From: an uncultured Flavobacteriaceae bacterium | GTDB lineage: Bacteria > Bacteroidota > Bacteroidia > Flavobacteriales > Flavobacteriaceae | Assembly (NCBI GenBank): GCA_947487895.1 | Contig: CANKYF010000003.1 | Coordinates: 356,550 to 420,549 of the forward strand | Length of the DNA: 64,000 nt | Reading direction: 5' to 3' | Part shown: positions 46,416-55,696 of the stretch, one piece after another | Layout: every line of letters starts with the position of its first letter | Numbering within the stretch: the first letter of the stretch is position 1 | The notes under the pieces: generated by a model | What the model was told of the DNA's origin: nothing | Databases searched by the model: none | Seen by the model: the letters and a program-made list of their open reading frames with translations, nothing else | Program-made: the position numbers and the translations under genes

Positions 46416-48640
46416 GTTCAAAGAAAAACAACATAAATAATTTTTTTAAGGCACTACCAAAGAATATTTTTTCTGGTTTTGTAGTAAGTCTTATTGCATT
46501 GCCACTAGGTTTAGGATTAGCAATGGCTAGTGATGCGCCACCAATTGCTGGTATTATTGCGGCTATTGTAGGTGGTATTGTCGTTTCAATTTTAGGAGGA
46601 AGTCATGTTACTATTGCAGGTCCCGGAAATGGGTTAGTTGGTGTGCTCTTAGTAGCCATATCAACTCTAGGCTTAGAAAGTGCTTATGCAGCTATTGTTT
46701 GTTCAGGAGTTGTAATTATGCTGCTTGGTTTTTTCAGACTGGGAAAACTAGCAGATTTCTTTCCTTCCTCAGCTATTCAAGGTATGTTAGCAGCTATAGG
46801 GCTTATCATTCTCGGCAAGCAGTTTCACATCATGTTAGCTCATAAAATTAAGAGACAAGATACCTTAGATTATCTTATTGAAATACCTTACTCGATTAAT
46901 GATGCGCTTCATTATGAAAACAAAGGACTTATTTATGCTGCTTTAGCGGGCATTTTAAGCTTAACAATCATGATGTTTTACGCAAAGGTTAGAAATAAGT
47001 ATTTACAGCTTATACCAGCTCCTATGTGGATTGTTCTGTTGTCTGTTGCTTTTAGTTATTATTTTGAATTGGTATTGCATGAAGAAAATCCTATTTCAAA
47101 ACAATACATGATTTCTGGTATTCCAGAAGTACAGCAGATTATTGCTGATATAAAAATGCCTTTATTTTCTAAAATTGGAACTATTTCTTTTTGGTCTAGC
47201 GTATTAGCCATTACTTTAATTGCCAGTATTGAATCTCTATTAAGTATTAAGGCTGTTGATAAATTAGACCCTCAAAAACGTAGGTCTAACGTCAATAGAG
47301 ATTTAAAAGCGTTAGGGTTAGCAACTATTGGCAGTGGTTTTTTAGGTGGTCTTAATGTGGTTACGGTAATTGCACGTAGCTCAGTTAATGTGAATAACGG
47401 TGCCAGTAATAGGTCTGCTAATTTTATGCATGCTACTTTTTTAGTTCTGTTTATTTCTTTATTCAGTTCTCAGTTAACGCGTATTCCATTACCAGCGTTA
47501 ATGGCTATTTTGGTATATACAGGTTATAAATTAGCCTCTCCTAAAATAATTAGAAAGATTTTTTCCATAGGAAAAGAACAATTAATTATCTTTTTTGTAA
47601 CACTTTTTATAACACTCAAAATAGGAATCATAGTAGGTATTATTGCTGGTGTTTTAATGACTTTTGCTATTCATGTTATTTTGAATAAAAGCATAGCACT
47701 TTTTCTTAGAAATATTGTAAAACCTAATGTTTTAATGTATCAGGAAGCTGGAAATAATCACAATTATTACATTAGTGTGAAACATTTTTGTAGCTTTTTA
47801 AACTACTATAAACTAAAAAACAAATTAGAAGCAGTTCCAGAAGACCATGATGTTATTGTTGATTTTTCTCTTTGTAGTTTTGTAGATCACACAGTAATGG
47901 AAAACATGCATAACTACCAAGAACTGTTTAAAAAGCGTGGTGGTCATTTTGATGTGATAGGCTTAGATATGCATGAAACAGATTCTGAGCATCCTTTTGC
48001 TTTAAGACGCTTACTACCTGTACCAAATATTCTAAATAACCTTACAGGTAGACAAAATGGAATGGAAGTGTTTTCTATAGAGTACGAACTAATTTATTCT
48101 CATGAAAAACAAAAGAACGTTGATTTTTTAAGCAATTTTTTATTCTTCAATACAAAACACATCAACCATATTTATAACATGTTATCTTATAAAAGTGGCT
48201 CCATAAATATTTTTGATATTGAATTTTCTGAAGGTGAATTTATTGCAAAAGAGGAAGTAAGAAGTACTATGCTACACATAAACCTTGAAAAATCAATTCC
48301 TGAATTTACTTTAGACAGAGAAGGTTTTTTAGAACGTGTTTATGCCTTTGCTGGTTATAAAGATATTCCTATTCAAAACCACTCAGATTTCTCTAGACGT
48401 TTTTATTTACTTGGTGATAACGAAAAAGCTATTTGTTCATTCTTTAATGATGACATTATTCACTTTTTTGAGAGTAATCCGTATTATCATGTAGAATCTA
48501 ACGGTAGATCTTTACTAATATTTGGTAAAGAACGTTTGGCTAGTGTAAAAGAAGTTAAAGCTCTTTTTGATTTTGGAAAGCGCTTAAAAGAAGTTGTAAA
48601 TAATCAACCAAAAGCATTTAAATTGGAGTTAGTTGATTAA
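46412..48640 (+). CDS. SulP-family anion transporter with a STAS domain
   Basis: 742 aa. Membrane part about residues 15-430 with SGFVVSLIALPLGLGLAMAS, GGSHVTIAGPGNGLVGVL and FLGGLNVVTVIARSSVNVNNG; STAS domain about 450-560 (HDVIVDFSLCSFVDHTVMEN). A further ~190-residue C-terminal region follows, longer than in plain SulP proteins. Substrate (sulfate, bicarbonate or other anion) is not clear; the adjacent antiporter and USP hint at Na+/bicarbonate or pH homeostasis. No carbonic anhydrase gene follows. Confidence 0.9.
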   Translation: MSSKKNNINNFFKALPKNIFSGFVVSLIALPLGLGLAMASDAPPIAGIIAAIVGGIVVSILGGSHVTIAGPGNGLVGVLLVAISTLGLESAYAAIVCSGVVIMLLGFFRLGKLADFFPSSAIQGMLAAIGLIILGKQFHIMLAHKIKRQDTLDYLIEIPYSINDALHYENKGLIYAALAGILSLTIMMFYAKVRNKYLQLIPAPMWIVLLSVAFSYYFELVLHEENPISKQYMISGIPEVQQIIADIKMPLFSKIGTISFWSSVLAITLIASIESLLSIKAVDKLDPQKRRSNVNRDLKALGLATIGSGFLGGLNVVTVIARSSVNVNNGASNRSANFMHATFLVLFISLFSSQLTRIPLPALMAILVYTGYKLASPKIIRKIFSIGKEQLIIFFVTLFITLKIGIIVGIIAGVLMTFAIHVILNKSIALFLRNIVKPNVLMYQEAGNNHNYYISVKHFCSFLNYYKLKNKLEAVPEDHDVIVDFSLCSFVDHTVMENMHNYQELFKKRGGHFDVIGLDMHETDSEHPFALRRLLPVPNILNNLTGRQNGMEVFSIEYELIYSHEKQKNVDFLSNFLFFNTKHINHIYNMLSYKSGSINIFDIEFSEGEFIAKEEVRSTMLHINLEKSIPEFTLDREGFLERVYAFAGYKDIPIQNHSDFSRRFYLLGDNEKAICSFFNDDIIHFFESNPYYHVESNGRSLLIFGKERLASVKEVKALFDFGKRLKEVVNNQPKAFKLELVD

Positions 48641-48693
48641 TGACAACATTCGTCAGTTCGAGTGATTTTGAGAATCAAAATAATGTACAATGC

Positions 48694-48765
48694 TGTCATT
48701 CCTGCGAAGGCAGGAATCCATTAAAAATGAAAACATCCTAGATTCCTGCCTTCGCAGGAATGACA
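48694..48765. repeat. 25-bp inverted repeat of REP-like palindromes
   Basis: 48694-48718 and 48741-48765 are perfect reverse complements over 25 bp, and each arm is itself a hairpin (ATTCCTGC-GAAG-GCAGGAAT). It lies between two convergent genes and probably acts as a bidirectional terminator; the unit is of a kind dispersed in flavobacterial genomes. Confidence 0.75.
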
Positions 48766-48827
48766 AATCATTTCATTTTACACTTCTTTTGGTTATGAGG
48801 TTAATGATCAACCTCAAGTAAATTTAC

Positions 48828-50075
48828 TTATACTATTATTCCCTTCTTTTTCCTAAAAACCTCCACGAGAAAAATAACTAGTACACTAGCTCCAAATAAC
48901 GGAAATATAATTCCTAATAAAACAATTAAACTTACTAAAACATACCCCGTTTTAAAACTTTCAGGTGCTTTTGGCACTCCCCATTTTCCTGAAGGTTTTC
49001 GTTTTAAATAAGATATTAAAGCAGCTACTGAAACGAAGGTTAATAATAATGCAACGCAAATCATGAGCACCCAGTTCCAAGTTCCAAACTGCCCTTGATG
49101 AAATGCCATAAACCACATGCGTCCTCTCATTAAAATACCCACATCTTCCCAATTATGATGCACTAACTGTTCACCTGTATATTGATTAAAATGAAAACGC
49201 TTTTGCACTTTTAAATCGAAGGTCGTATTATAAATACTAAAAACACCTTTTTCACCTTTAGGCAACCCAATACTCACTTCGCCTTTTAAATTCATAGATT
49301 TAGCGAGTTGTACCATATCATCTAAAGAAATGGAGGTTCCTTCTCCTTGAGATTTTAAGCCTCGAGCATTCCAAGTTTTAGGAAAACCTGTATTAGTCAC
49401 TTTTTGTACCCATTTAAAATTATCACCAAAAACATCTGTCCATGGCATACCTCCAGCAAGTGTTATTAATAACAAAACCGATATCCAAAACCCTAAAACT
49501 ACATGTAAATCTCTAAAAAGAATTCGTTTTCCTTGTTTAAACCTAATGGTAAAAAAGCCTTTTAGCCCTTGCTTTTTAGAAGGCCAAAACACATAAATGC
49601 CTGTTATGATTAATACAAACATCCAACTGGCTATGAGCTCAACTATTTTGGTGCCAAATTTTCCTAAAAGTAATTCCCCATGTAATTTTCTAACGTTATG
49701 CATATTAGAATCTTTAGGGCTAATTTTACCTGTTACCTCCCCACTATACGGGTTTATATAAACACTGTTTTTATGGCTAAACATGCCCGATGTAAATTGG
49801 GTTGCCTGATCATCTTCTGTCGATACAACCATTGAAAAAGGAGGTTTATGCAATAAAGGTTTTGCTAAGTCCCATTGCTCTTGATAGGACTTAGCGTTTC
49901 CATTAACCTCAACAATTTTTATGTGTTCTTGCTTTGGAGTTTCATAAGCATCTTTAAACAAGTAAATGCCTCCAGTTATTGCTAAAAGAATAACAAATGG
50001 CAAAGAAATAAGGCCAGCTATAAAATGCCATTTCCAGAGCCATTGATTTAATTTTTGATTTTTTTGAAACATCAT
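48828..50075 (-). CDS. PepSY-associated membrane protein (siderophore/iron reductase-like)
   Basis: 415 aa with about five membrane helices: WLWKWHFIAGLISLPFVILL (N-term), MHNVRKLHGELLLGKFGTKI leading to a second, FRDLHVVLGFWISVLLLITLAGG, then FHQGQFGTWNWVLMICVALL and a C-terminal helix. Paired histidines in the helices suggest heme binding, as in PiuB/PepSY_TM proteins that reduce imported ferric siderophores. The start overlaps the stop of the TonB receptor gene by one base. Confidence 0.85.
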   Translation of the reverse strand: MMFQKNQKLNQWLWKWHFIAGLISLPFVILLAITGGIYLFKDAYETPKQEHIKIVEVNGNAKSYQEQWDLAKPLLHKPPFSMVVSTEDDQATQFTSGMFSHKNSVYINPYSGEVTGKISPKDSNMHNVRKLHGELLLGKFGTKIVELIASWMFVLIITGIYVFWPSKKQGLKGFFTIRFKQGKRILFRDLHVVLGFWISVLLLITLAGGMPWTDVFGDNFKWVQKVTNTGFPKTWNARGLKSQGEGTSISLDDMVQLAKSMNLKGEVSIGLPKGEKGVFSIYNTTFDLKVQKRFHFNQYTGEQLVHHNWEDVGILMRGRMWFMAFHQGQFGTWNWVLMICVALLLTFVSVAALISYLKRKPSGKWGVPKAPESFKTGYVLVSLIVLLGIIFPLFGASVLVIFLVEVFRKKKGIIV

Positions 50076-52414
50076 TAAAACTTGTATTTTACACCTACAT
50101 GTAATGCTCTTGGATTACCAATGGTATAACTGTTTTCGCCTCTAAATCTATTGTAACTAGCTCTTGCTGCATATAGCTCATCAAAAAGATTTAAACCATG
50201 AGCCCAAAATTCAAATTCTTCGGTACTGTATGAAATAAGCATATTAAATACATTGTGTCCGCCATAAGTTGCAGTACCAAAAGTACCATCACCATTATCT
50301 ACCTGATCTTCAAAACTGGTGTTATACTTTCCAACCAATTCATGAGTAACATTCAATAAAAGCCCCTTAATTCCTTGCGGTTTATAAGTTATTTTTGATG
50401 TTCCTAAAAGCTTTGGTGCTGTTTCTCTATCAGTATCAGAGTAGTCTACTCCTCTATCAAAGAAATTTACGTAACGGTGTTTTGCAAAACTTCCGTTGTG
50501 ACTAATTGTTAATTCTTCTATTGGTGTATAATTAAAGCCATATTCTATACCGTAAGAGCGCGTTTTTCCTGCGTTAGCATTAAAAAATTCGTCATTCTCA
50601 TCACGTAGTGTTACCAATGTATTTTTTCCTTCTAAAAGATATACAGCCACGTCTGCTTTTAAGGTATTTGATGCTTTAAAATAAGTGCCTATTTCGTAGT
50701 TATTATAGCTACTTGGTTTTAAATCGAACACATCGCCTCCAACGCCTACAAAACTATTTCTATAGAGTGTTGATGTTTGTGGTGGCGTAAAACCATTAGA
50801 ATAATTAGCATAAACACCTGCATTTCCAGAAGCGTTATAGTTCGCTCCTAATTTTGGAGAAAAATTGTCATAACTGTTTTTAGAATCTTTTGGTCCTGCA
50901 ACACCATCAACCAAATTGTTATAATCGTATTCAAAACCATCATAACGTAATGCTGCTGTTAATTTTAGATTTTCAATAGGATCTATTTCAAATTGTAAAT
51001 AGCCAGCATAATTAAAAATACTAGCATCGTAATTAAGAATATAATCTCCAGAATTAACTATGTAATCTGTATTCTGACCTGTTGTTGTATTTACAGTGAC
51101 TCCAATTCTTTCAGCTTCATAATCTTGAGGGGAATAATCTAGAGATGTTCCTGCTATTAACGAAGCATTATTAAAATTAAAATCTACTTTATGCTGAATT
51201 AATCCAACTACACTATTAAAGGCATTTTCATTCACCTCTCCACTACCGACGCCCGTTAATTGTCCGTTATTTCTAGATTGTCTTATTCTATAAGATGGAA
51301 TTTGCCCCATCACATTTTTTCTGTAAATAAAGTTAGCGGTAGTTTTATTTTTGTCATTCCACACTTTATTTAAAGTACTTCTAAAACGGAATGCAAACGC
51401 ATCTCGCTCTGCAAAGGTTTGATCGCTTTCATAATTGCCACCTGAATAATCCGCTTCACTTAAAGATCCCGCCATATCAGATCGGTAATCAATAATATCA
51501 AAAACATTGGTCCACTTTAAATTAGGCGACAAATGATTCACGTTTTTAAATGTTAAAGCAAACTTTTCATAATCACTATGCTGTACAGGTCCGTCTTTAC
51601 GTTGCACATATTGTGCACCAATATAAAAACCAACATTCTCACCAGCATATCTGGAAAATTCTAAATCGTATCTGGTTAAGCCCATATCGTTTATTTGAAA
51701 GCCTACACCTCCAGATACATTTCTTGTTGGATCTTTAGTTATAAAGTTAAAACTACCACCAATGGCTTCACTTCCATAGATACTAGATGCAGGTCCTTTT
51801 AGAACCTCTAATCTTGAAAACGCCACATCATTCATTTCTAAAAGCGCGTTGTGATTAAATACTGCGGTTGGACGAATGGGCAAACCATCTTCAACATATA
51901 AGAATAAAGAACGCGTTGATATTGGCGAACGTACCGCCATAAAGTGTTGCTCGTTACTAGCTACTCTTGAGGTAGACATTAAAACCCCTGGCACATCATT
52001 TACTAATTGATCTATTCCTAATGCTTTTGTTTCGGCTATATCTGCAGATGATATGACTGATATTGAAGCTGGCACATCTTTTCTTTTTTGTATCTCTCTA
52101 CTGGCTGAAATAACAACTTCATCTAACAAGGCCTCATCTTCTCTTAAAACAATAATATTATTACCTTTTTTAAGTGTTCGTATGGTTATTTTATAGCCTA
52201 TGTATTTAATTACAACATTAGTATTTTCTTTAAGAGAGATTGAAAAACCACCTTCACTATCTGTTATAACTGCATTTTGTAAATCACCTTGAGATTGTAC
52301 TGTCGCTTGTTCTAATGGTTTATTGTTAGCATCAACAACTTTTCCTGTATAAGTATTTTGCGCAATAGCGCTTAAGCCTACTAATAATATAGCAAGCATA
52401 AAAAAATGTTTCAT
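50075..52414 (-). CDS. TonB-dependent receptor with an N-terminal carboxypeptidase-regulatory-like domain
   Basis: 779 aa. Signal peptide MKHFFMLAILLVGLSAIAQ, beta-sandwich domain (TYTGKVVDANNKPLEQATVQ) to about residue 95, plug domain (EIQKRKDVPASISVISSADI...VLKGPASSIYGSEAIGGSFN) to about 230, then a 22-strand barrel ending NPRALHVGVKYKF with a final Phe. It resembles ferric-siderophore receptors. Likely operon with the PepSY protein. Confidence 0.92.
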   Translation of the reverse strand: MKHFFMLAILLVGLSAIAQNTYTGKVVDANNKPLEQATVQSQGDLQNAVITDSEGGFSISLKENTNVVIKYIGYKITIRTLKKGNNIIVLREDEALLDEVVISASREIQKRKDVPASISVISSADIAETKALGIDQLVNDVPGVLMSTSRVASNEQHFMAVRSPISTRSLFLYVEDGLPIRPTAVFNHNALLEMNDVAFSRLEVLKGPASSIYGSEAIGGSFNFITKDPTRNVSGGVGFQINDMGLTRYDLEFSRYAGENVGFYIGAQYVQRKDGPVQHSDYEKFALTFKNVNHLSPNLKWTNVFDIIDYRSDMAGSLSEADYSGGNYESDQTFAERDAFAFRFRSTLNKVWNDKNKTTANFIYRKNVMGQIPSYRIRQSRNNGQLTGVGSGEVNENAFNSVVGLIQHKVDFNFNNASLIAGTSLDYSPQDYEAERIGVTVNTTTGQNTDYIVNSGDYILNYDASIFNYAGYLQFEIDPIENLKLTAALRYDGFEYDYNNLVDGVAGPKDSKNSYDNFSPKLGANYNASGNAGVYANYSNGFTPPQTSTLYRNSFVGVGGDVFDLKPSSYNNYEIGTYFKASNTLKADVAVYLLEGKNTLVTLRDENDEFFNANAGKTRSYGIEYGFNYTPIEELTISHNGSFAKHRYVNFFDRGVDYSDTDRETAPKLLGTSKITYKPQGIKGLLLNVTHELVGKYNTSFEDQVDNGDGTFGTATYGGHNVFNMLISYSTEEFEFWAHGLNLFDELYAARASYNRFRGENSYTIGNPRALHVGVKYKF

Positions 52415-52553
52415 TTATAGTTTAAATATGAAATATTGAATACACACCCTATTCATAAAACAGGATGTATTATGTGAAATTTTATTTTTTTTCAATGTGA
52501 ATTGCCTCTGGAAATATTCCAGAAAAGAATTCTTATAAAACCTGAAAAGAATT

Positions 52554-52931
52554 TTAAGCCCAAGGCGGCGGACTTATTTTATCTATATTTCTTGAAGAAA
52601 ATGTGTTGATATAATTCCAATTATTTTTAATTGAAATGGCTACAGTTTGTAAATATTCATGTTGCTTATATTCTTGAAAATAAAGAGGTACAAAAGCCTC
52701 TATTATAGAAGCTAAGGCAGAAGTCTCATTGGGGTTTTCATTAGAGTTTGCTGCTAATTTACTTGCCAAATGGCACTTACCATTACATTTTAATTCGGGC
52801 TTTTCTTTATTTACACAATACGTTTCAATGATGTAATCTATATTTAATTCAAAATAAGCTACATAACCAATATTATAAATTGGTCTAAAAGCAAAGGCTA
52901 GAAACAATATGAAAGTAAAAAATCCTTTCAA
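52554..52931 (-). CDS. Small exported protein with a CxxxC metal-site-like motif
   Basis: 125 aa. N-terminal hydrophobic segment (FFTFILFLAFAFRPIYNIGYVAYF), then YCVNKEKPELKCNGKCHLASKL with three cysteines in the pattern ETYC...KPxLxCNGKCHL, and a C-terminal tail SPPPWA. I recall this small family next to TonB receptor/PepSY genes in Bacteroidota. It has no established function; metal binding is plausible. It lies 139 bp upstream of the receptor on the same strand. Confidence 0.7.
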   Translation of the reverse strand: MKGFFTFILFLAFAFRPIYNIGYVAYFELNIDYIIETYCVNKEKPELKCNGKCHLASKLAANSNENPNETSALASIIEAFVPLYFQEYKQHEYLQTVAISIKNNWNYINTFSSRNIDKISPPPWA

Positions 52932-53070
52932 TTAAAATGTGTTAAATAAATAATTGGTGCAAAATTACTACTATTTCTTGCTTAACCCTTAATTATTATA
53001 ATTTATTTTAATCTTAATAAATTCTTAACAAATCTCTGTTTTTGTTACGATTTTTTTAATTTTACCACTT

Positions 53071-53931
53071 ATGACTTTATACCCAATTAATGCAGGAAAT
53101 TTTAAGTTAGATGGTGGTGCTATGTTTGGTGTGGTTCCAAGAACCTTGTGGCAAAGAACCAATCCTGCAGATTCCAATAATATGATTGACTTAACAGCTC
53201 GGTGTTTACTCATTGAAGATGGCAATAAGTTGATCTTGATAGATAATGGTATGGGTAACAAACAATCTGATAAATTTTTTGGTTACTACCATTTATGGGG
53301 AGATGCGTCTTTAGATGCCTCATTAAAAAAATACGGATTTCATAAAGATGATATTACAGATGTCTTTTTAACTCACCTTCATTTTGACCATTGTGGAGGC
53401 AGTATTGAATGGAATAAAGACAAAACTGGCTATCAACCTGCATTTAAAAATGCCCATTTTTGGAGCAATAAAGACCATTGGCAGTGGGCCACACAGCCTA
53501 ATAGACGCGAGAAAGCATCATTTTTAAAGGAAAATATTCTTCCTATTGAAGAAAGTGGGCAATTAAAATTTACTACAGTTCCAGAAAATGATACTTTAAA
53601 ACATTCAGAATTAGGTTTTGATATTTTTTTTGCAAGCGGTCATACAGACAAACAAATGATTCCTATGATTCATTACAAAGGAAAAACCATTTGCTTTATG
53701 GCAGACCTTTTGCCAACTGCTGGTCATTTACCGTTACCTTACATTATGGGCTATGATACTAGACCTCTTTTATCTTTAGATGAAAAAGAGAAGTTTCTTG
53801 AAATAGCAGCCAGTAAAGGGTATTATTTGTTCCTAGAACATGATGCTCACAATGAAATAATCACCGTTAAAAAAACAGAAAAAGGAGTAAGATTGAAAGA
53901 TACGTATACTGCTCTAGATATATTTAATTAA
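53071..53931 (+). CDS. Metallo-beta-lactamase-fold hydrolase
   Basis: 286 aa without signal peptide. Metal-binding motif TLHFDH-type LTHLHFDHCGG near residue 107, later histidines in FASGHTDKQM and FLEHDAHNE, and Asp in CFMADLLPTAGH. The architecture suits lactonase/N-acyl-homoserine-lactonase-like or quinolone hydrolases; substrate unknown. Confidence 0.88.
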   Translation: MTLYPINAGNFKLDGGAMFGVVPRTLWQRTNPADSNNMIDLTARCLLIEDGNKLILIDNGMGNKQSDKFFGYYHLWGDASLDASLKKYGFHKDDITDVFLTHLHFDHCGGSIEWNKDKTGYQPAFKNAHFWSNKDHWQWATQPNRREKASFLKENILPIEESGQLKFTTVPENDTLKHSELGFDIFFASGHTDKQMIPMIHYKGKTICFMADLLPTAGHLPLPYIMGYDTRPLLSLDEKEKFLEIAASKGYYLFLEHDAHNEIITVKKTEKGVRLKDTYTALDIFN

Positions 53932-53944
53932 TTAAAAGACACTT

Positions 53945-55555
53945 ATGAGGACATTAAAAGTTTTAACTGTTACAGTATTTTCGGCTGCATTAATGACTGG
54001 TTGCGGTTCTACTGCACCAATTATTTCTACGCCTGTTGAAAAAATTGATAATACACCATTAAAAGTTTCAGAATTAACTAAAGCCGAAAAAGAAAATTGG
54101 GGACATTTAGACTTAGTAAAAGACACCATTCCAGGAATGAGTGTAGATAAAGCTTACGCTGAAATTATTAAAAACAAAAAAGGCAAAAAAGTCATTGTAG
54201 CGGTTATAGACTCTGGAATAGATATAGATCATGAAGATTTAGATGATGTTATTTGGGTCAATAAAGGCGAAAAACCAAACAATGGTATTGACGATGATAA
54301 AAACGGTTATATTGATGATGTAAATGGTTGGAACTTTTTAGGCGATGGTTATGATGAGCAATTAGAGTTTGTTAGAATTTTAGCAAGCGGCGATAGAACA
54401 AATCCTGACTATGCCAGAGCACAAACTGAATATGATGCAGAATATCCAAAATGGACGGAGCGTAAAACTCGTTATGAGCAAATATTAACGCAAATTACGG
54501 GTGCTCATGAAACCTTTAAAAAACATTTTGGAAAAGAAGATTACACAAAGGCTGAAGTTCATGCTATTAAAACTGAAGATCAAAGTTTACAGCAAGCCGT
54601 TCAATTAGCAAAATTTATGTATAGTAATGATTTAGAGTCGTTACCAGAAGCAATAAAAGAGATTACAGATGGCTTAGAAAGCATCAATGAGCGTTTAAAT
54701 TACAACCTAAATAAAACGTTTAAAGGTCGTGTAACAGGTGATGATCCTAATGACTTTTCTACAAAATATTACGGAAACGGAAATGTAAAACCCGTTAAGA
54801 AAACTGAAAGTCATGGTACGCACGTAGCTGGTATTATTGCTGCAGAGCGTAACAATGGTAAAGGGGCCAATGGTGTTGCTAACAATGTTGAAATTATGAG
54901 TATTAGAACCGTACCAAATGGTGATGAGTACGATAAAGATGTCGCTCTAGCTATTAGATATGCTGTTGATAACGGTGCAAAAGTTATTAACGGAAGTTTT
55001 GGTAAAAGCTTTTCTCCTCACAGTGCTTTTGTACGTGAAGCCATTGCATATGCTGGTAAAAAAGATGTTGTTTTTGTACATGCTGCTGGTAATGATAGCA
55101 AAGATGTTGATACAGAACCAAACTTTCCAGATGACAATGTAGATTACAACGAGGTTTCAAACACTTATATTAGAGTAGGTGCTTTAGCTCCAAAATATGG
55201 GTCTAACTTACTTGCTACTTTTTCAAATTATGGAAAGAAAAATGTAGATATTTTTGCTCCTGGAGCTCAAGTTTATTCTACTACTCCAGAAAATGAATAT
55301 GATACTAAAGGGGGTACCTCTATGGCCGCTCCAGGAGTAGCTGGTGTAGCTGCTTTAATTCGTTCTTACTACCCTAATTTAAGTGCAGCTCAGGTAAAAC
55401 AAATTATCATGGACTCTGGGTTACCAATTAAAACAAAAGTGATTGTTGGTGGTAACAGTGAAGATGTAAGATCTTTTGCAGATGTTGTTAAATCTGGGAA
55501 AATAGCCAATGCTTATAATGCATTAATTATGGCAGATAAAATGTCTAAAAACTAA
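53945..55555 (+). CDS. S8 (subtilisin-like) serine peptidase, lipoprotein
   Basis: 536 aa. Signal peptide with lipobox ALMTGC (Cys at about 20). Catalytic Asp near residue 90 (VIVAVIDSGIDIDHEDL), His near 290 (SHGTHVAGIIAAE) and Ser near 458 (GGTSMAAPGVAGVAA). About 200 residues separate Asp and His, much more than in subtilisin, forming a helical insert (EYPKWTERKTRYEQILTQI...). It probably acts at the outer membrane or cell surface. Confidence 0.93.
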   Translation: MRTLKVLTVTVFSAALMTGCGSTAPIISTPVEKIDNTPLKVSELTKAEKENWGHLDLVKDTIPGMSVDKAYAEIIKNKKGKKVIVAVIDSGIDIDHEDLDDVIWVNKGEKPNNGIDDDKNGYIDDVNGWNFLGDGYDEQLEFVRILASGDRTNPDYARAQTEYDAEYPKWTERKTRYEQILTQITGAHETFKKHFGKEDYTKAEVHAIKTEDQSLQQAVQLAKFMYSNDLESLPEAIKEITDGLESINERLNYNLNKTFKGRVTGDDPNDFSTKYYGNGNVKPVKKTESHGTHVAGIIAAERNNGKGANGVANNVEIMSIRTVPNGDEYDKDVALAIRYAVDNGAKVINGSFGKSFSPHSAFVREAIAYAGKKDVVFVHAAGNDSKDVDTEPNFPDDNVDYNEVSNTYIRVGALAPKYGSNLLATFSNYGKKNVDIFAPGAQVYSTTPENEYDTKGGTSMAAPGVAGVAALIRSYYPNLSAAQVKQIIMDSGLPIKTKVIVGGNSEDVRSFADVVKSGKIANAYNALIMADKMSKN

Positions 55556-55578
55556 ATAATAATTTAAGTTTTGTCACC

Positions 55579-55654
55579 CTGAACTTGTTTCAGGGTCTAT
55601 GTTCATATTAGACTATTTATTTGCGTATACTATAAGATGCTGAAACAAGTTCAG
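55579..55654. repeat. 15-bp inverted repeat between the two peptidase genes
   Basis: CTGAACTTGTTTCAG (55579-55593) and its exact reverse complement (55640-55654); the left arm is also inside a CCCTGAA...TTCAGGG hairpin. This is a dispersed-repeat type of element. It overlaps the beginning of an over-long reading frame at 55637, which supports starting the next gene at 55697. Confidence 0.65.
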
Positions 55655-55696
55655 TATAATACAAATTATATAAAACGCTTATATAAAATTAAAAAA

